Assembly: GCA_934725305.1 (NCBI GenBank)
Contig: CAKVBA010000025.1
Location: 1-39,593 of the forward strand
DNA from: an uncultured Parabacteroides sp.
GTDB lineage: Bacteria; Bacteroidota; Bacteroidia; Bacteroidales; Tannerellaceae
DNA: 39,593 nt
Direction of reading: 5' to 3'
Shown here: one piece after another, positions 16,802 to 24,930 of the stretch
How the letters are laid out: each line of letters opens with the position of its first letter
Position numbering within the stretch: position 1 is the stretch's first letter
The notes under the pieces: generated by a model
Told to the model about the DNA's origin: nothing
Seen by the model: the letters and a program-made list of their open reading frames with translations, nothing else
Databases searched by the model: none
Made by a program: the position numbers and the translations under genes

Positions 16802-17206
16802 TCACTCTGCTTTTCCTATCTCTTCATTCATAAAATAGTAAGCATATTGCCTTTCTATATACTCTAAATACTCTAAATCTTCATCGCTTGAGACCTCTTG
16901 AATATGATAGAGTGCCTCTTGTGGTGATTCCGTATTAACGAGTAACGAATCTGACATACTCCTCTCTCCTTCAGGAATAAATCCGACAATAGCTTTAAAG
17001 AATAGACCTAGTCCGGCAAACACAGCTGCTAAATACAACCACGGACGAACTCGATCCATCAGCGAAATCTGCTTAGCCTCCGTTTTCAGAGTCTTTTCAG
17101 GAAGCTGGCTCATTACCTGTGCCGTAAGTCCTTCCATGTATCCTTTGGGAACGGTAAAAGGACTTTTTCCCTTCAAATGATCTAAGTTGTTACTGTTAGT
17201 TTTCAT
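16802..17206 (-). CDS. Probable anti-sigma factor, one transmembrane span
   Basis: 134 aa from the ATG at 17206 (an ATG two codons upstream is also possible). The cytoplasmic N-terminus includes PFTVPKGYMEGLTAQVMSQL, a motif common in small Bacteroidota proteins encoded after ECF sigma genes. One span lies at about 55-75 (PWLYLAAVFAGLGLFFKAIV), and an acidic periplasmic tail follows. Position between sigma factor and Spy-like gene and this topology suggest it holds the sigma factor inactive. No recognised zinc-binding anti-sigma motif is present, so the role is inferred. Confidence 0.65.
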   Translation of the reverse strand: MKTNSNNLDHLKGKSPFTVPKGYMEGLTAQVMSQLPEKTLKTEAKQISLMDRVRPWLYLAAVFAGLGLFFKAIVGFIPEGERSMSDSLLVNTESPQEALYHIQEVSSDEDLEYLEYIERQYAYYFMNEEIGKAE

Positions 17207-17252
17207 AACCATCCGTTTTTATATTGTTTTGACTATCGCTTAGCAAAAAGGT

Positions 17253-17804
17253 TTAAATGTCTTTTGTCAAAAACGATTCTATTTTTTTCACTGCATGATG
17301 ATACGAAGCCTTCAAGGCTCCTACCGATGTTCCTAAAATCTCAGACATATCTTCATACTTCATCTCATCGAAGTACTTCATATTAAACACCAACCGCTGC
17401 TTTTCCGGCAATGTCAGAATAGCCTCCTGCAACTTCAGCTGAGCCTCATCTCCATCAAAATAATCATCTCCTTTCAACCGCTCCAACAAGAACAGGTCGG
17501 CATCATTCATCGAGACAGATTCCTGACTGCGTTGCTTGCTCAAGAAGGTAAGGCTTTCGTTGATAGCAATCTTATAGAGCCAGGTTGATATCTTAGCCTC
17601 TCCTCTAAAATAATCAATATTGGCCCAAGCTTTTAAGAATGTATTTTGCAGCAGATCATTCGTATCATCATGAGTCAATACCATCTTACGAATCTGCCAA
17701 TACAGCTTTTCCCCATAGGTGTTTACTATCCAGGCAAAAGCTTCACGCTGCTTTGCCGGATCATGTAGTTGTATGACAATTTCTTCCTCTGTTAACGACT
17801 GCAT
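17253..17804 (-). CDS. ECF-type RNA polymerase sigma factor
   Basis: 183 aa from the ATG at 17804, chosen because a good promoter lies just upstream at 17823-17853; the longer frame would begin upstream of that promoter. Region 2 shows DDTNDLLQNTFLKAWANID and then FRGEAKISTWLYKIAINESL, which matches the core-binding and -10-recognition helices of ECF factors. Region 4 has LPEKQRLVFNMKYFDEMKYE followed by EILGTSVGALKASYHHAVKK, the DNA-binding helix-turn-helix. It heads an operon with a likely anti-sigma factor and a Spy-like secreted protein. Confidence 0.93.
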   Translation of the reverse strand: MQSLTEEEIVIQLHDPAKQREAFAWIVNTYGEKLYWQIRKMVLTHDDTNDLLQNTFLKAWANIDYFRGEAKISTWLYKIAINESLTFLSKQRSQESVSMNDADLFLLERLKGDDYFDGDEAQLKLQEAILTLPEKQRLVFNMKYFDEMKYEDMSEILGTSVGALKASYHHAVKKIESFLTKDI

Positions 17805-17822
17805 CTTCTTTTCTATTTGTTG

Positions 17823-17853
17823 CAAAGATAGTGAAAGGCAAGAAAAATGGCAA
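17823..17853 (-). promoter_or_regulatory. Promoter of the first ECF sigma operon
   Basis: Minus strand: TTG at 17853-17851, 20 bp, then TATCTTTG at 17830-17823. This fits the housekeeping Bacteroidota pattern. The start codon is 19 nt downstream of the -7 box. Confidence 0.7.
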
Positions 17854-18024
17854 TATAGAAAACTTGTTTTCAAAGGCTATCACACAACTCTTTCATTTAA
17901 CTCAAAAATATAGTTATTTCATAGCGAGTGTTCCTTGGATTGTGAGGGCGATTTTTACTCCTGCGGTTATAATTCATGAGACGATTTCCTAAAAAACACA
18001 ATAAGCAAACGAGAAGTAGGGAAG

Positions 18025-18222
18025 CTATTAACCCAGCTAAAACGGAGTCGTTTATCTGTGGAAATTGGGTAACTATTCCTTTTCGACGGAGTAGTTACTC
18101 CTTTCCAACGGAGTGCCTACCCATTTTCAAAAAAGTCTATACCCTTTTTCAGAAAAGTCTATAGACTAATCCCAAAAAGTCTATAGACTAATTCCGGGAA
18201 GTCTATAGAGTATTGAAAGACA
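18025..18222. repeat. Phased 22-bp intergenic array B (nine units)
   Basis: Units begin at 18025, 18047, 18069, 18091, 18113, 18135, 18157, 18179 and 18201, each exactly 22 bp after the last. The 10-bp cores are diverse but related: CTATTAACCC, GTCGTTTATC, GTAACTATTC, GTAGTTACTC, GTGCCTACCC, GTCTATACCC, GTCTATAGAC twice, GTCTATAGAG. Linkers are 12 bp, such as TTTTTCAGAAAA or CTTTCCAACGGA. Spacing is kept while sequence varies, unlike a simple satellite. Confidence 0.88.
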
Positions 18223-18451
18223 GTATATAACCTTCATTTAGAGGGAGTTTACACAGAGACCAACTCATTCGACAATTCCAGCAGAATCGCCCGTCGTTTC
18301 AGACAGATTTGTCACCTGTTTCCAGCGAACAATAGTTCTAAAAAAAATACAATAACTACTCGTTACGATCGCTGTTGGTGTACCCAAAACGTACACAAGA
18401 TTGCCTTTTTAACCCAGCCTTTCCATTTTCAACCCCATCTTTTTGAATACT

Positions 18452-18655
18452 ATTTAAACGGCATTTAAACACCGTTTTAATACTGTTAAAAAAAAGATGC
18501 CGAGCTTTTTCCAAAAAGGGTGCGCCCTTTTTCCAAAAAGATGCCGAGCTTTTCCAAAAACAGCTTTACGAGTCCTCCCCTACTACGGAATCGTCAAACC
18601 ATTTAGCAGCACCAATTCTGCCAACGGATAATGCTTCAAAAGCTCATTCCTTTAT
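18452..18655. repeat. Phased array C and first copy of the 185-bp direct repeat
   Basis: 11-bp units start at 18452, 18463, 18474, 18485, 18496, 18507, 18518, 18529, 18540 and 18551. The first carry TTTAAA or TTTTAA; the later ones alternate GATGCCGAGCT or GGGTGCGCCCT with TTTTCCAAAAA. From about 18471 to 18655 the sequence is nearly identical (roughly eight differences by eye) to 24931-25115, in the same orientation and at a constant offset of 6460 bp. Confidence 0.9.
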
Positions 18656-18810
18656 CCCAAATCGGTCATTAGAGTTTTTTCGTGCAAAAAGAAAACGAAT
18701 AGCAACTTATAGTCATCATTATAGCATCTGTCTGCAAACGCAATACATTGTTTTTTAGCCTGTTGCAAGACAAAAAGAAAGAGAAATTTTCTAATAACCG
18801 ATTTGGGTTT
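18656..18810. repeat. Inverted pair of the CCCAAATCGGTCATTAGA motif
   Basis: CCCAAATCGGTCATTAGA lies at 18656-18673 and a close inverted copy (TAATAACCGATTTGGG) at 18792-18807, with about 118 bp between. The same motif occurs at 24600-24617 and, inverted, at 27721-27738. It is never inside a gene in this window, so it looks like a dispersed intergenic element. Confidence 0.7.
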
Positions 18811-18944
18811 ATATATAATTATAGCAAACCTTCTTCAATTGCTTTTATTATACTGTTACCACATCAAAACGCACTTCAAGATAAACAGAATAATTGATAC
18901 ACACAGTCAAGTTGTGGCTTGGAGATCCACAAACTTACAGAAGA

Positions 18945-19685
18945 TCATGGGAACAATTCTCTATTTTGAAGAAGCTGAATAGCTTTCGGAAAATTCTGTT
19001 TAGCAGCTTTCGCAATCCAAATCTTAGCTATAGTTGGTTGACCTGCATTTATATAGTAAATGCCTACATTATATTGTGCTTCAGAAAAACCATTATCTGC
19101 AGCTCTCATGAAATACTTTAAACCCTTATCAACGTTACCTTTGGCCATTTCCTCTAAACCTAAGCTGTTCATTATAGTCAGAGCCTCTGGTTCACCAACA
19201 TCTACAGCCCGTCCTAACCAGATGGACGCCATTTCCTTATTTAAAAGATAATCATTATAAATTATATAAGTTAATGTATAAGCATTTTTTAACCCTGCCT
19301 TGGCAGCCTTTTCACTCCACTCTAAAGCAGATTGAATATCCACACTAATACCATAACCGTTTAAATAAGATTGAGCTAACCGAAGACAGGCCTCAGGACT
19401 CCCTTTAGTCGCCGCAGGAATGATCCATTTCAAGGCTTTTTCATACTCTGATTTACGGAAGTAAAATTCTCCTAAATTTGATTGAGCAGATAGATGGTTC
19501 TGACAAGCAGCTTTTTCCCACCAAAGAACAGCTTTTGATTCATTACCATTTTGAGCATAAAAAATAGCCAAACTATTCTGAGCATTCACATCTCCTTGCT
19601 GTGCCTTATTTAACAAATTGGTATCCTGTCCAAAACAACGAAGGAAGAATAATACAGAAAGTATTAAACAAAATAATCGTCTCAT
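18945..19685 (-). CDS. Secreted Sel1/TPR-repeat protein
   Basis: 246 aa with a signal peptide (MRRLFCLILSVLFFLRCFGQ). The mature protein is built of Sel1-type helical pairs: AQNSLAIFYAQNG, AQSNLGEFYFRKSEYEKALKW, ACLRLAQSYLNGYGI, ALEWSEKAAKAG and AQYNVGIYYINAGQP. The A-x2-LG-x-Y-x-G spacing is typical. Such solenoids bind partner proteins in periplasmic or surface complexes. It is the last gene of the caspase operon, starting 4 bp after the previous stop, so it probably scaffolds or senses for the other products. Confidence 0.88.
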   Translation of the reverse strand: MRRLFCLILSVLFFLRCFGQDTNLLNKAQQGDVNAQNSLAIFYAQNGNESKAVLWWEKAACQNHLSAQSNLGEFYFRKSEYEKALKWIIPAATKGSPEACLRLAQSYLNGYGISVDIQSALEWSEKAAKAGLKNAYTLTYIIYNDYLLNKEMASIWLGRAVDVGEPEALTIMNSLGLEEMAKGNVDKGLKYFMRAADNGFSEAQYNVGIYYINAGQPTIAKIWIAKAAKQNFPKAIQLLQNRELFP

Positions 19686-19689
19686 AATT

Positions 19690-21027
19690 TTAATATTTAG
19701 AAATTAATGATTGTATTTGACTTGCACTTGTAGGAAATGAAGGTTTTAGGATTAATTGTTTAATTTCAAGATCAATATCTGAAGCTGCTGCTTCTTTTAA
19801 ATAACGAATCCCTTCAGAACGTTTGCCGCTATCAGAAGAAGAAAACAAATAATATCCCCATCGAGCTTTTCCTACGTTACTCCCAACATCAGCTGCCTTT
19901 TTATCCCAAACTGAAGCTTTAATTTGCTGCCCTATCCGCTCATACATAATACTAAGAGGTATATAAGAAAGAGCAAATCCATCACGAGCAGGATCCAAGA
20001 AAAAACCTATTATTTTTTCATCTGACAGGTGATATACATCAGGATAAGATAAGCCCATCAAAGCATATATAAAAGAAGAATTATTGAATACAATTTTATT
20101 TTTAGAGATTAATCCTTTTTCCAAATACATCTTACCTTTTCTAACATCTTGGAAATCGGTATTTGGTAAAGAATACAAATGTCCTAAGTGGTAACAAGCA
20201 TCTTCAAATCCAGCTTCGGCAGCTGATTCAAAATAAAATAATGATTTTCGAACATCTCCACGAATAGAATGAAGAGCCCCAAGCATATATTCTTGAGATC
20301 CTGGAAAACCAGGCATATTCACCACATATTTTTCTGCCTTATCAATATTGCCAGAATACACAGCACTAACGAATGCTATCAGCGATGCACATCGTTTTGC
20401 CCATATATCAAAACGTTCTGAATTAACAACCCTGTCAACATTTTGACAAACAGAACCATACTCCCGTTTTGAAAAAGATAGGAGAGCATTATGAAAAGCA
20501 ATATTAGATCCACTTTTGGAAAGAAAAGAGACAATTTTTCCTTCTCTACAACTATATATAATTTTTCTATCAGTTCGTTTATTTAAAGCACCAATAAACT
20601 GCTGAACATCTATAACTATATATACATCTTCATAATCGAGTACTTCCATAAAAAGTTCTCCACTTGGAGACGCTTTTAATTCTCCAAACTTTGGTATTTC
20701 AACAATATTACTAATTGTGGGTTCTGAAAAAGTCATAGATAATTTACTGTCATATTTACCTAAAATTGTAAATAAGTATGAGATTAGTAAATCATCCTTC
20801 TCTCCATCCAAATCATCATAAGCAGTAATATTAGAACTCGAACAAAGATCATAAATTTTAGAATCATTACCTACATACAACTCTCCTTCCGAACTGTACT
20901 GAGATAACAAATCACAAAATCGATTTGCATAATTCAGTGCTTTTTGACGCTGTTGTTCTAGTACACTTTGAGAATTTATTGTTACCACATTCATGAATAG
21001 AAACAATAGAACAATTATATATTTCAT
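19690..21027 (-). CDS. Secreted protein with C-terminal Sel1-like repeats
   Basis: 445 aa from the ATG at 21027 (MKYIIVLLFLFMNVVTINSQ, a signal peptide); the longer frame would overlap the previous gene. Residues about 20-190 form a domain of unknown family with an N-terminal helix (QRQKALNYANRFCDLLSQYS) and a beta-rich part including IPKFGELKASPSGELFMEVL. From about 205 on the protein is helical with Sel1-like units (EYMLGALHSIRGDVRKSLFY, then AGFEDACYHLGHLYSLPN and GKARWGYYLFSSSDSGKRSE). It shares the Sel1 theme with the next gene and probably acts with it. Function unknown. Confidence 0.8.
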   Translation of the reverse strand: MKYIIVLLFLFMNVVTINSQSVLEQQRQKALNYANRFCDLLSQYSSEGELYVGNDSKIYDLCSSSNITAYDDLDGEKDDLLISYLFTILGKYDSKLSMTFSEPTISNIVEIPKFGELKASPSGELFMEVLDYEDVYIVIDVQQFIGALNKRTDRKIIYSCREGKIVSFLSKSGSNIAFHNALLSFSKREYGSVCQNVDRVVNSERFDIWAKRCASLIAFVSAVYSGNIDKAEKYVVNMPGFPGSQEYMLGALHSIRGDVRKSLFYFESAAEAGFEDACYHLGHLYSLPNTDFQDVRKGKMYLEKGLISKNKIVFNNSSFIYALMGLSYPDVYHLSDEKIIGFFLDPARDGFALSYIPLSIMYERIGQQIKASVWDKKAADVGSNVGKARWGYYLFSSSDSGKRSEGIRYLKEAAASDIDLEIKQLILKPSFPTSASQIQSLISKY

Positions 21028-21037
21028 AATAATTAGA

Positions 21038-21814
21038 TTATTTGTTACATTTTGAAACAATTTTACTTATCAACCATCCTTGATTCGCACTATTCTCTCC
21101 TTCAAAGCGCTCAACTTGAAAACAATAATCACCAATATCCCAATGGTATAGAACTTTATCTACCACTTTCAAAGAGAGAATACCACTAGTAATAAGATAG
21201 TTAAAAACAGAAAGCCTATCTAACTGCCATGATTGTTTAAAAACCGTATTAACATCAGACACGCTTAGATTAATTATTCTTGGTAGAGTAATAAAACTAA
21301 TTCCATGTTCAGCTGGAGATATAAACAACGAATCTTTTGACGCTACACCTAAATTTTTCATAAAAGAGGCATTTACATCAACTAACACCCATTTATACAA
21401 AACATCCTTTATCTGTTCTGTCTGAAGAAACAAAGACACTGACTGATTTTTACCATTTAATTTAGCACTGCACACAACTTCTGCTGTCCAATTATTATCT
21501 TCATACCTCAAACGCAGATTATTATCAACAACATAGTTACAAAAATCAATCACTAAACTATCCTGTTTACCATCTTCAGTATAAAAGTTTGCACATCTAA
21601 AGACAGTGTACATATTATATAATCGCTCTTCCAACGTAGCTGCATTGGAAGGAACAGAACCGTCATAAGTCTCTTCAAAATTAAATCGTCGCATAAACTC
21701 ATCAATTTGTTTGACCTTAAACTGTAATGATGTTTCGTCAGCTGGCATAGATAAGATTTGCGCACTGAGAGACAACGGCAAAAGAATAGTTAGAAATAAC
21801 ACAAACGTCTTCAT
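21038..21814 (-). CDS. Secreted hypothetical protein, 258 aa
   Basis: Signal peptide MKTFVLFLTILLPLSLSAQ, then a soluble domain. An N-terminal helix (FKVKQIDEFMRRFNFEETYD) is followed by YNMYTVFRCANFYTEDGKQD and a beta-rich C-terminus ending in GDYCFQVERFEGENSANQGW. The helix-then-sheet order, with RLRYEDNNWTAEVVC in the middle, recalls NTF2/cystatin-like folds, but that is only an impression. No catalytic motif. It begins 2 bp after the stop of the preceding gene and belongs to the caspase operon. Confidence 0.75.
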   Translation of the reverse strand: MKTFVLFLTILLPLSLSAQILSMPADETSLQFKVKQIDEFMRRFNFEETYDGSVPSNAATLEERLYNMYTVFRCANFYTEDGKQDSLVIDFCNYVVDNNLRLRYEDNNWTAEVVCSAKLNGKNQSVSLFLQTEQIKDVLYKWVLVDVNASFMKNLGVASKDSLFISPAEHGISFITLPRIINLSVSDVNTVFKQSWQLDRLSVFNYLITSGILSLKVVDKVLYHWDIGDYCFQVERFEGENSANQGWLISKIVSKCNK

Positions 21815-21816
21815 AA

Positions 21817-22434
21817 CTAAAATAATCTAACTGTTTCCACCACGTTAATATCACCAAACTTCAAATCCCAAAATGTACCAAGATCCCCATCTGTTACCTT
21901 TGTCAAATACACTTTTACATCTTTTTGAGTTCTGTCACGATAAAATGTTTTATCTGCCCGTTTTCCTTCAAAATACTGAAAATAACTAACAGTTGCTTGG
22001 TATCGATTATCTGATGTCTTGTATAAATTACTAATCACACAGGTCTTTGCCTGTGTGATCTTTACAGAAACATACTGAAGAGCTTTCAAATTCTCAAAAT
22101 ACTGTTTAATTGGCATTGATTTCTTTTCAACAACTTTTCCATAATTTACAGTTGACACTTCCATCTCCACTGCCGGATATCTCTTTCCATTCACATCTAC
22201 ATAGGGTTCACCTTTCCCCATAAAAAATGTCAACAAAACAGACACCTGATGTTGCTTAACGATTTCCGACTTGTCTTTATCTGCTATAATCTCCAATCCT
22301 TTCTGGAATGCGTTCATATATTCAATACAACGCGCCTTGAAACTATCCATTTCACCCTGTGACAAATCATTGGTTTGGGAAAAAGCAAGTCCTCTGTATA
22401 ATAACATTGTAATTAATAAAAATAAGAATCTCAT
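21817..22434 (-). CDS. Secreted hypothetical protein, 205 aa
   Basis: Start taken at 22434 (MRFLFLLITMLLYRGLAFSQ, a signal peptide); an ATG two codons earlier is equally possible. A helix with FKARCIEYMNAFQKGLEIIA precedes a beta-rich region: VSVLLTFFMGKGEPYVDVNG, then KRYPAVEMEVSTVNYG and YQATVSYFQYFEGKRADKTF. The YVDVNGKRYPAVEMEV stretch and the repeated strand pattern suggest a small ligand- or protein-binding fold. It follows the caspase-like gene with only 13 bp between. Function unknown. Confidence 0.75.
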   Translation of the reverse strand: MRFLFLLITMLLYRGLAFSQTNDLSQGEMDSFKARCIEYMNAFQKGLEIIADKDKSEIVKQHQVSVLLTFFMGKGEPYVDVNGKRYPAVEMEVSTVNYGKVVEKKSMPIKQYFENLKALQYVSVKITQAKTCVISNLYKTSDNRYQATVSYFQYFEGKRADKTFYRDRTQKDVKVYLTKVTDGDLGTFWDLKFGDINVVETVRLF

Positions 22435-22447
22435 ATACATTTGTTTA

Positions 22448-23674
22448 TTAGTTAGTATACATTTCATGAATTTGCAAACTAGTCAATTTATCATTTGAAT
22501 TTAGTTTTACTCTTATTGGCACAACCTTATATAAATGAGTCGTAACAGTAAGCCAATCCAAATATGCTTTAGCTGTTTTTGTACTCACTATGGTCTTACC
22601 ATCCTTTCCCACTACCTTTACTACAGTTTTTGGCGATTCAAAAAGTTCAGATAAAGCATAAAAAGCAAGTTCAATACGTTTTTCTTCGCTAACAGACTCG
22701 CTTCCAATTAATGTAAACAAACTGCTTAACTCTACTTCATCACGAGTTATACTGGACGAACCTATATTTACCTGATTTTGAGCAGTTGCTTCATTTACAC
22801 TATTTGTAATACAATCAGTAGAAGATGTTACATTGTCTTGCGTTGAAACAAGACGCAAATCATTAACATCATAAATCGGAGTCTGCTTTCCTTTAGTTAT
22901 TGACTCTGTCGCAAAAATTGCATTATCTAAAAGATTTTTCCATGTTGGTTCCATTCCTTCTGACACCATAATCTGAAGTACTTGCATAAACCCTAAAGTA
23001 AAAGCACCTCCATTTGCACATGCAGCAGAAGTCTGTCCGGGCTTGCTTGAAACAGCAATAATACTTCCTTCTACTTTTAAAAATAGATCTTTATAAAATT
23101 TTACTGGCACATCAGAAACTTTAGTTGCAGACTTGTCAGAAGAGATTGATTTAGGAGTTACCCATTCAGCAATACTATTACACAAGTCACCAATCACAAT
23201 CGTAAGTCTCGGTTGTTTTGCCTTAATTCTTGTCATTACATTATAAATAGGATAATTAGACATCTCTTCAGACAATTTTGAACGATATGGATCTACAACA
23301 AGATTCATTTGAGGGAAATCTGTCGCTTCTTTTTTACTTCTGGAACCATGTCCTGAATAATAAAAAAAGACTATATCCTGAGGAGCACATTTTAATCCAT
23401 TAAGTACTTTTTCCAAACTACTTTTAGAAAAATATTCTTGACTTCCCACACGATAGTACGTTTTCAACTCATACCCAATAAAAGAAGCTATTGTACTCAT
23501 TTCAATCTTCATCCTATAATAATCACCACTTACAGATTGACCTATTCCTATATCCATAGGATTACGAGGATCACCTGGACACTCTGTATTTGCAAATATT
23601 ATAGCATGTAACGTTTGTGATTGTAGAACAAAAGACAAACACAAGAAACAAAATGTCAGTAAAAATCTAAGCAT
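22448..23674 (-). CDS. Secreted caspase-family (C14-like) cysteine protease
   Basis: 408 aa with a signal peptide (MLRFLLTFCFLCLSFVLQSQ), so active outside the cytoplasm. The caspase/metacaspase p20-like core starts with LHAIIFANTECPGDP. The catalytic histidine is H109 in FFYYSGHGSR and the cysteine is C165 in VIGDLCNS, each after a hydrophobic strand as in the C14 clan. A p10-like part follows with IIAVSSKPGQTSAACANGGA and FTLGFMQVL. The last 120 residues are an extra domain without known motif. Both catalytic residues are present, so it should be an active endopeptidase, preferring either acidic or basic P1 (not decidable here). It is preceded by a lipoprotein gene (1 bp gap) and followed by secreted proteins. 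Confidence 0.88.
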   Translation of the reverse strand: MLRFLLTFCFLCLSFVLQSQTLHAIIFANTECPGDPRNPMDIGIGQSVSGDYYRMKIEMSTIASFIGYELKTYYRVGSQEYFSKSSLEKVLNGLKCAPQDIVFFYYSGHGSRSKKEATDFPQMNLVVDPYRSKLSEEMSNYPIYNVMTRIKAKQPRLTIVIGDLCNSIAEWVTPKSISSDKSATKVSDVPVKFYKDLFLKVEGSIIAVSSKPGQTSAACANGGAFTLGFMQVLQIMVSEGMEPTWKNLLDNAIFATESITKGKQTPIYDVNDLRLVSTQDNVTSSTDCITNSVNEATAQNQVNIGSSSITRDEVELSSLFTLIGSESVSEEKRIELAFYALSELFESPKTVVKVVGKDGKTIVSTKTAKAYLDWLTVTTHLYKVVPIRVKLNSNDKLTSLQIHEMYTN

Positions 23675-23675
23675 A

Positions 23676-24182
23676 CTATTTCTCTTTTAAAATGTTATTG
23701 GATAAAATTTCTTCTTTAAGTCGTATAAACTCTTTTATATTATTTAATTTGTACGTTATATAAGTTGAATCATTTCTACTAAAAGCTATCTCCTCAGTTC
23801 CAAAAGAAACAAAACAAGATATCTTTGATTGTTTATTAGACTTAAATGCTAAAGTAGGAAAAAAAGGCTGCTTGATAGGAGTATAATCAGACTCAAATGC
23901 TAAGCTATCAGATAAAATAAACTCAATAATATTTTTGCAATAAACACTTAATCTACCATATTTCTTACTAACAGCATAAGAGCATATTTGATTATTTACC
24001 AATGTATCCAAAGGATTTAATTCAAAAGCATAGATATGTTTAGATTGCTTAAATTCAACAACAGTTGAATCTATAATATTTTGACACTTTGTATTTTTAT
24101 GCCGATTAGATGGTATCTTCAAAAAATGACAAGAAGTAAAAAACAAGAAAGCTAACAAGCATATATTCAAATAATGTTTCAT
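23676..24182 (-). CDS. Lipoprotein heading the caspase operon
   Basis: 168 aa. MKHYLNICLLAFLFFTSC is a lipoprotein signal with the acceptor cysteine at residue 18. The mature part has C33, C67, C82 and C118 and ends in a helix (NNIKEFIRLKEEILSNNILK). It is beta-rich and AT-rich, with no family I recognise. Its stop is separated by 1 bp from the caspase-like start, so they must be made together. It may anchor, present or inhibit the protease; this is inference from position only. Confidence 0.75.
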   Translation of the reverse strand: MKHYLNICLLAFLFFTSCHFLKIPSNRHKNTKCQNIIDSTVVEFKQSKHIYAFELNPLDTLVNNQICSYAVSKKYGRLSVYCKNIIEFILSDSLAFESDYTPIKQPFFPTLAFKSNKQSKISCFVSFGTEEIAFSRNDSTYITYKLNNIKEFIRLKEEILSNNILKEK

Positions 24183-24249
24183 ATCATTATCCCAATAGCC
24201 CTATAGCTCCCCCAAACTAGGCTCTTCTAAAAATTCATAATAGCACATA

Positions 24250-24288
24250 TAAAAAAGCGTGGGAAACTGTACTTGTTACTTACCCCAC
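24250..24288 (-). terminator. Terminator of the structured RNA
   Basis: On the minus strand GTGGG (24288-24284) and CCCAC (24263-24259) enclose a 20-nt loop and are followed by GC and a run of six T at 24256-24251. It directly follows the rod-like RNA fold, which fixes the RNA's strand. Confidence 0.65.
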
Positions 24289-24470
24289 AACTCCAGGCCT
24301 TCGCATTGCCTATCAAAAAGAGGATAAGCAACACAGAAGCCCACGCCGATATGATATATAGTTTCACCTGCCTTAACGACATGCAAAATATCTATATACA
24401 AATCACGTAGGCATCTACTGTTGCCCTGTCTCCTCTTTTTGATCTCAAAGTTGCGAAGTTTGGAGTTATA
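24251..24470 (-). ncRNA. Rod-like structured RNA, candidate 6S RNA
   Basis: The minus strand between 24465 and 24291 (175 nt) folds into one long irregular hairpin. From outside in: CTCCA with TGGAG, CTTCGCA with TGCGAAG, ATCAAAAAGAGGA with TCCTCTTTTTGAT (13 perfect pairs), GCAACA with TGTTGC, GCCTACG with CGTGGGC, and TATAGAG-like TATATAG with CTATATA, leaving an apical loop region. Internal loops separate the stems. Size and a single interrupted rod are what is expected of 6S RNA, which binds RNA polymerase holoenzyme in stationary phase. The intrinsic terminator at 24250-24288 supports transcription from the minus strand. No good promoter match was found, and assignment to 6S is by shape only. 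Confidence 0.6.
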
Positions 24471-24930
24471 GAAGACAAAACGTCAAGTAAACGCCTTTTA
24501 ATATGTCTGCCACTTGCATTTTTCTGGTGTATTATATGAGTGACAAGCAAATGTATAAAATGTTTTTCAAATAAGTATTAAAAACCACAAAATCTTTAAC
24601 CCAAATCAGTCATTAGATTACGATTCTTGTTAGTACTTGTTTTGAACAGATTGCAATGGCTGCATTGAAGGCATATTTATCAACCATAAAAAACACAATA
24701 AGCAACAGACAGACAAGAGACTACTAATCCCTTCAAAACGGAGTAGGCACTCCGTTCAAAATGGGTGCCTACCCATTTTCAACAAAGGGTACTGAGTTTT
24801 CCTGATTTTGGTTGACTCGATTTCGCCTTAATCCTAGAAGAAGTTGACTCTGGTTACTTACCCATTTTTCAAGACTTCTTACCCGCCTTTTTGAGTGTCG
24901 TTTTTAATACTGTTTAAATGCTGTTTTAAT
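24471..24930. other. Gene-free region upstream of the structured RNA
   Basis: No coding frame. It contains a copy of the dispersed motif (CCCAAATCAGTCATTAGA, 24600-24617), the AACACAATAAGCAA module near 24693, array D (24721-24796) and the start of array E. The promoter of the structured RNA should lie at its left edge, near 24475-24510; only a partial GTTTTG is seen there. Confidence 0.55.
24721..24796. repeat. Phased 22-bp intergenic array D
   Basis: Cores start at 24721 (CTACTAATCC), 24743 (GTAGGCACTC), 24765 (GTGCCTACCC) and 24787 (GGGTACTGAG), exactly 22 bp apart, with 12-bp linkers such as ATTTTCAACAAA. The first and third match units of array B, and the last resembles GGGTATAGAG of array A. 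Larger palindromes CGGAGTAGGCACTCCG and AATGGGTGCCTACCCATT cover the middle. Confidence 0.85.

Larger units (their letters stand above)
17874..18944. other. 1.07-kb gene-free region of repeat modules
   Basis: No credible coding frame. It contains the module AACACAATAAGCAA (near 17994, also near 24693), array B, array C with the 185-bp direct repeat, and an inverted pair of the CCCAAATCGGTCATTAGA motif (entries below). The rest is AT-rich sequence in which I see no RNA gene. Confidence 0.7.

Noticed and set aside
18025..18222. CRISPR array
   Set aside because: Units are only 22 bp, the cores are not identical, there are no unique 30-bp spacers and no cas genes nearby.
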